This document shows, piece after piece, positions 7,156-10,028 of a stretch of DNA of 10,028 nt; within the stretch, counting starts at the first letter, position 1, and every line of letters starts with the position of its first letter. Below the pieces are notes generated by a model. It made no database searches, was not told the origin of the DNA, and was given only the letters and a program-made list of their open reading frames with translations. The DNA is from Actinomycetes bacterium (lineage in GTDB: Bacteria > Actinomycetota > Actinomycetes > Propionibacteriales > Propionibacteriaceae), in NCBI GenBank assembly GCA_023387135.1, contig JAEWIK010000022.1:1-10028 (forward strand), written 5' to 3'. The translations under genes and the position numbers were made by a program.

Positions 7156-8217
7156 ATGTCGAAACAGGCACCGACCGTCAGAATCGCTCACCACTCGGTG
7201 GGGGACGAACACCCGCCGTTCGTCGTCGCGGAGATGTCGGGCAATCACAACGGCGACCTGGGCCGTGCGTTGGCGATCGTCGACATGGTGGCCGGCAGCG
7301 AAGCCCAAGCCATCAAGCTCCAGACCTATCGCGCCGACACCATCACGATCGACGCGGACGGGCCGGCATTCCGGATCACCGAAGGCCACGAGCTGTGGGG
7401 TGGACGCAATCTCTACCAGCTCTACGTCGAGGCCCACACTCCGTGGGAGTGGCACGAACCGATCTTCGCCAGGGCCCGCGAACACGGCCTCGTGCCCTTC
7501 TCCAGTCCGTTCGACGACACCGCCGTTGACCTCCTCGAGAGCCTCGACGCCGCGGCCTACAAGATCGCCTCCCTCGAAATCGGCGACATCCCGCTGTTGC
7601 GCCGGGTCGCCCGCACCGGGAAGCCGGTGATCCTCTCGACCGGCGCCGCCGACGCCTCGGACGTCGACCTCGCGGTCAGGACCATCCGCGCGGAGGGCAA
7701 TGACGACATCGTCGTCCTGGGTTGCACGTCGTCCTATCCGGCGTCTCCCGCCGAGACCAACCTGCGGACGATCCCTGTGCTGCGCGATACCTGGAACGTG
7801 GTGACCGGTCTCTCCGACCACACCAAGGGCATCGGTGTCTCGGTGGCGGCGGTCGCTTTCGGCGCCGCGATGCTCGAAAAGCACGTCACGCTCGCCCGCG
7901 CCGATGGAGGCGTCGATTCCGACTTCTCTCTCGAACCCGCTGAACTCCGCGCGCTCGTCGAGGAGTCCACGAGCGCGTGGCAGGCGCTCGGCGAGGTTCA
8001 CATAGGACCGACAGCGGGCGAGGCCGAGAGCAGGCGACTACGACGTTCGCTGTTCGTCGTGGAGGACGTCCGGGCCGGCGACGAGGTCACCACACGCAAC
8101 GTCAGGTCGATCCGGCCCGCTGGCGGACTCGAACCCAGGTACCTGGACGTGGTGCTGGGAAGGCGATTCGGCACCGACGTGAGCCGCGGCACTCCGCTCA
8201 GTTGGGAGCTGGTGTAG
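7156..8217 (+). CDS. pseI: Pseudaminic acid synthase (PseI)
   Basis: This gene encodes 353 residues of a NeuB-family synthase that condenses 2,4-diacetamido-2,4,6-trideoxy-L-altrose with phosphoenolpyruvate to give the nine-carbon acid. The N-terminal TIM-barrel domain (about 15-285) carries FVVAEMSGNHNGDL (22-35), AIKLQTY (52-58), FSSPFD (115-120) and KIAS (136-139). Metal-ligand histidines are expected at His222 (GLSDHT) and His243 (EKHVTL). The segment LWGGRNLYQLYVEAHTPWEW (80-99) is characteristic of PseI rather than sialic or legionaminic acid synthases. A C-terminal SAF (antifreeze-like) domain follows (about 292-353), beginning around the RRSLFVVEDV strand. The length is normal. I chose ATG 7156 for its AGGGTGA ribosome site; a GTG at 7147 would add three residues. 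It lies 48 bases after the PseG-GNAT gene, same strand. Its last 20 bases overlap the 3' end of the convergent chain-length gene. Confidence 0.95.
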   Translation: MSKQAPTVRIAHHSVGDEHPPFVVAEMSGNHNGDLGRALAIVDMVAGSEAQAIKLQTYRADTITIDADGPAFRITEGHELWGGRNLYQLYVEAHTPWEWHEPIFARAREHGLVPFSSPFDDTAVDLLESLDAAAYKIASLEIGDIPLLRRVARTGKPVILSTGAADASDVDLAVRTIRAEGNDDIVVLGCTSSYPASPAETNLRTIPVLRDTWNVVTGLSDHTKGIGVSVAAVAFGAAMLEKHVTLARADGGVDSDFSLEPAELRALVEESTSAWQALGEVHIGPTAGEAESRRLRRSLFVVEDVRAGDEVTTRNVRSIRPAGGLEPRYLDVVLGRRFGTDVSRGTPLSWELV

Positions 8218-8866
8218 CAGCGCCCTCAGCGGCTGGCTCCTGCTCGTCGCGCCGGGCAGCACCCGATGTCGACGCGAAGCTGCGCCGCACGGCGGCCTGA
8301 GCCACGCCGAGAGCGAGGCCCGCGATGAGCCCGATTCCCAACTCCTGGCTCATGTCCCCGTTGCCGGGCGCGTCGGGCTCGCTCGGTTCGGTGATGACGG
8401 TGCCCACCACGATCGGCTCGCCGGCGGCGTCGGCGGGTGCCAGCTTGGCGATCACGGCGACGAGTTGGTCGGTCACCGCCTGGGCGATGTTGGCGCTCAG
8501 GTCCCTGTCGGCGTACGAGACGGACACCGTGACGATCCCGTCCGTCGGGTTGGTTGTCGTGACGGCGGCGGAGAGTTCCGCCGACGTGACGGGCAACCGA
8601 AGCTGATCGATGACGGGCTGCAGGACGATTCCGCTCTTCGCGACCGTCGCGTACGACCTTGCCTGGCTGGCCGCCAGGTTGGCGATGTCGGTGGCGCCTC
8701 CCGCAGCATCCGCGCCGCGGACCGACACGAAAACGGCCGCCGACGCCGTGTAGGACGGCGCCGCACGGTCGACGAGGAGGACTCCTGCTATGACCCCGGC
8801 GACAGTGACGGCGGTGATGCTGATCCAGTACCTACGCAGGAACATCAGAACGTCGCGCAGTGTCAT
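8198..8866 (-). CDS. Wzz-type polysaccharide chain-length/co-polymerase membrane protein
   Basis: This gene encodes 222 residues with the polysaccharide co-polymerase layout: a short cytoplasmic N-terminus (MTLRDVLMFLRRYW), a membrane helix at about 14-33, an external region of about 140 residues starting with SYTASAAVFVS, and a second helix at about 175-193. The segment ITEPSEPDAPGNG (158-170) just before it matches the Pro-rich approach to the second helix in Wzz/YveK proteins. The cytoplasmic tail (195-222) is short and rich in Ala, Glu and Pro; no Walker motifs or tyrosine-kinase domain are attached, unlike many actinobacterial homologues. By family it would control polymer length or assist export of a Wzy-type glycan. 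ATG 8866 has GAAGG six bases upstream (8877-8873). It follows ugd on the same strand after 122 bases. Its 3' end overlaps that of pseI on the other strand. The family is well supported despite low sequence conservation. Confidence 0.82.
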   Translation of the reverse strand: MTLRDVLMFLRRYWISITAVTVAGVIAGVLLVDRAAPSYTASAAVFVSVRGADAAGGATDIANLAASQARSYATVAKSGIVLQPVIDQLRLPVTSAELSAAVTTTNPTDGIVTVSVSYADRDLSANIAQAVTDQLVAVIAKLAPADAAGEPIVVGTVITEPSEPDAPGNGDMSQELGIGLIAGLALGVAQAAVRRSFASTSGAARRDEQEPAAEGAATPAPN

Positions 8867-8906
8867 AGCCAGCCTTCGGTCGCCGGGTCAGTTCGTCGGT
8901 GTTCCG

Positions 8907-8936
8907 AGTCTAGACCCGCGTCACGCGAGCCGTCCG
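8907..8936 (-). promoter_or_regulatory. Possible promoter of the chain-length gene
   Basis: On the minus strand TAGACT (8912-8907) resembles a -10 box, with CGGACG (8936-8931) as a weak -35 at 18-base spacing. A start near 8900 would leave a short leader before ATG 8866. The -10 sits in the perfect palindrome GTCTAGAC (8908-8915), which could instead be a protein-binding site. Evidence is weak. Confidence 0.25.
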
Positions 8937-8948
8937 TCGGCCGGCTCG
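8926..8948 (-). terminator. Possible hairpin after ugd
   Basis: CGAGCCG (8926-8932) pairs with CGGCTCG (8942-8948), a 7-bp GC-only stem with a 9-base loop, about 40 bases past the ugd stop. No T-run follows on the minus strand, so if it terminates transcription it is not of the classical intrinsic type. It may only be chance in GC-rich DNA. Confidence 0.25.
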
Positions 8949-8988
8949 AATGAGGAGCGGCACCGGGAAGCGGCTATCCGGAGGCCGG

Positions 8989-10028
8989 TCAGGGGCGACC
9001 CATGCCGTAGTACGTCCAGCCGGCGGCACGCCAGGACCTCGGGTCGAGGGCGTTGCGCCCGTCCACCACCGCCTTGTTGGCGACGAGGGTGGCAGCGTGC
9101 TCGGGCGGGAGCTGCCTGCGGTACTCGTCCCATTCGGTGACGAGCACCACCACGTCGGCGCCGGTGAGCGCCTCGTCCCGGTCCGCCACGTAGGTCAACT
9201 GGGGATGCGCCCGCCTCGCGTTCTCGATGGCGGCGGGGTCGGTGACGGTCACCTTCGCGCCCAGGCCGTGCAGCCGCGACGCGACGTCGAGGGCCGGTGA
9301 GTCGCGGATGTCGTCGGAGAACGGCTTGAACGCGGCGCCCAGCACGGTGATGTTCTTCTCGAACACCGAGCCGCCGGCGGCGTCCACCACGAGGTCGACG
9401 GCACGCTGCCGGCGACGCAGGTTGATGGCGTCCACCTCACGCAGGAAGTTGACCGACTCGCCGCGGCCGAGTTCTTCGGCGCGCGCCGAGAACGCCCTGA
9501 TGTCCTTGGGCAGGCAGCCGCCGCCGAAGCCGATGCCCGCACCCAGGAAGCGGCGGCCGATGCGGGCGTCGTAGCCGATGGCGTCGGCGAGCAGGGTCAC
9601 GTCGGCCCCCGTCACCTCGGAGATCTCGGCCATGGCGTTGATGAAGGAGATCTTCGTGGCGAGGAACGCGTTGGCCGCCACCTTCACAAGCTCGGCGGTG
9701 GCGTAGTCGGTGACGAGGTAGGGAGTGCCCTTCTCGACGGCGGCGTGGTAGACGGAGCGCAGCATGGTCGCCGCCCGGTCCCCGGCGACACCCTCGGGGA
9801 CTCCCACGACGAGCCGGTCGGGATCGATGGTGTCCTTCACTGCCCAGCCCTCCCGCAGGAACTCGGGGTTCCACACCAGCGTCGCACCGCTCGGCGCCAC
9901 GAGTTCGGCCAGCCTGGCGGCGGTCCCCACCGGCACCGTGGACTTGCCCGCCACGATGTCTCCCTCACCGAGATGGGGCAACAGGGCTTCGAGGGCGGCA
10001 TGGACGTAGCGGAGGTCGGCGGCGTAGC
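8989..10028 (-). CDS. ugd: UDP-glucose 6-dehydrogenase (N-terminus off window)
   Basis: The frame runs from the right edge to a TGA at 8991-8989, giving 345 residues of a protein that normally has about 430-450, so roughly the first 90-100 residues, including the GxGYxG NAD site, are missing. It oxidises UDP-glucose twice to UDP-glucuronate using NAD. Family marks are GKSTVPVGTA, NPEFLREG (codons near 9860), ELVKVAANAFLATK with the conserved Lys, the catalytic Cys in FGGGCLPKD (codon 9516-9514), and the C-terminal domain block AAFKPFSDDIRDSP. A TTG at 9981 is only an internal codon: the frame continues upstream with the family-like YAADLRYVHAALEALL. UDP-glucuronate would feed capsule or cell-wall glycan assembly, in keeping with the chain-length gene downstream. 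GDP-mannose dehydrogenase is a less likely alternative within the same family. Confidence 0.93.
   Translation of the reverse strand, partial: YAADLRYVHAALEALLPHLGEGDIVAGKSTVPVGTAARLAELVAPSGATLVWNPEFLREGWAVKDTIDPDRLVVGVPEGVAGDRAATMLRSVYHAAVEKGTPYLVTDYATAELVKVAANAFLATKISFINAMAEISEVTGADVTLLADAIGYDARIGRRFLGAGIGFGGGCLPKDIRAFSARAEELGRGESVNFLREVDAINLRRRQRAVDLVVDAAGGSVFEKNITVLGAAFKPFSDDIRDSPALDVASRLHGLGAKVTVTDPAAIENARRAHPQLTYVADRDEALTGADVVVLVTEWDEYRRQLPPEHAATLVANKAVVDGRNALDPRSWRAAGWTYYGMGRP

Noticed and set aside
5566..8001. A very long open frame (811 codons) on the minus strand opposite the PseG-GNAT gene and pseI
   Set aside because: Its translation is Arg/His/Asp/Gly-rich low-complexity text with no recognisable fold, while the opposite strand encodes two clear enzymes. 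Long antisense frames are expected in GC-rich DNA.
1..10028. Mobile element, prophage or CRISPR origin for an accessory system
   Set aside because: I saw no transposase, integrase, repeat array, tRNA or terminal inverted repeats, and base composition appears even across the window.

Overview
The window looks like part of a surface-polysaccharide locus from a high-GC Gram-positive bacterium, most likely an actinobacterium. This rests on the very GC-rich third codon positions, frequent GTG starts, long antisense shadow ORFs, tight gene packing and the protein styles. I cannot name a genus. The core is a near-complete set of genes for a CMP-activated pseudaminic-acid-type nonulosonic sugar.

Layout, left to right. 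Minus strand 1-5533 is one tight operon read right to left: pseB (4544-5533), pseC (3415-4542), a SpsF-type cytidylyltransferase fused to an aldo/keto reductase (1757-3385), a short-chain dehydrogenase/reductase (990-1760), and a Wzx-like flippase (1-934) that runs off the left edge. A short intergenic region (5534-5616) separates it from a divergent plus-strand pair: a PseG-type UDP-sugar hydrolase fused to a PseH-like GNAT acetyltransferase (5617-7107), then pseI, the nonulosonate synthase (7156-8217). The 3' end of pseI overlaps tail to tail with a minus-strand gene for a small Wzz-type chain-length protein (8198-8866). That gene is preceded by UDP-glucose 6-dehydrogenase (8989-10028), which runs off the right edge without its N-terminus.

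The expected chemistry is: UDP-GlcNAc is dehydrated and inverted at C5 by PseB, aminated at C4 by PseC, N-acetylated by the GNAT domain, and freed from UDP by the PseG domain. PseI condenses it with phosphoenolpyruvate, and the SpsF domain activates it with CTP. All six standard steps are covered by five ORFs because two are fusions. The aldo/keto reductase domain and the translationally coupled SDR are additional to the standard pathway. They suggest the final sugar is a modified or epimerised relative of pseudaminic acid. The flippase, chain-length protein and UDP-glucuronate supply imply the sugar goes into an exported glycan, such as a capsule or cell-wall teichulosonic acid. No glycosyltransferase lies in the window.

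I saw no RNA genes, insertion sequences, CRISPR arrays or attachment sites. No stretch longer than about 125 bases lacks a gene.
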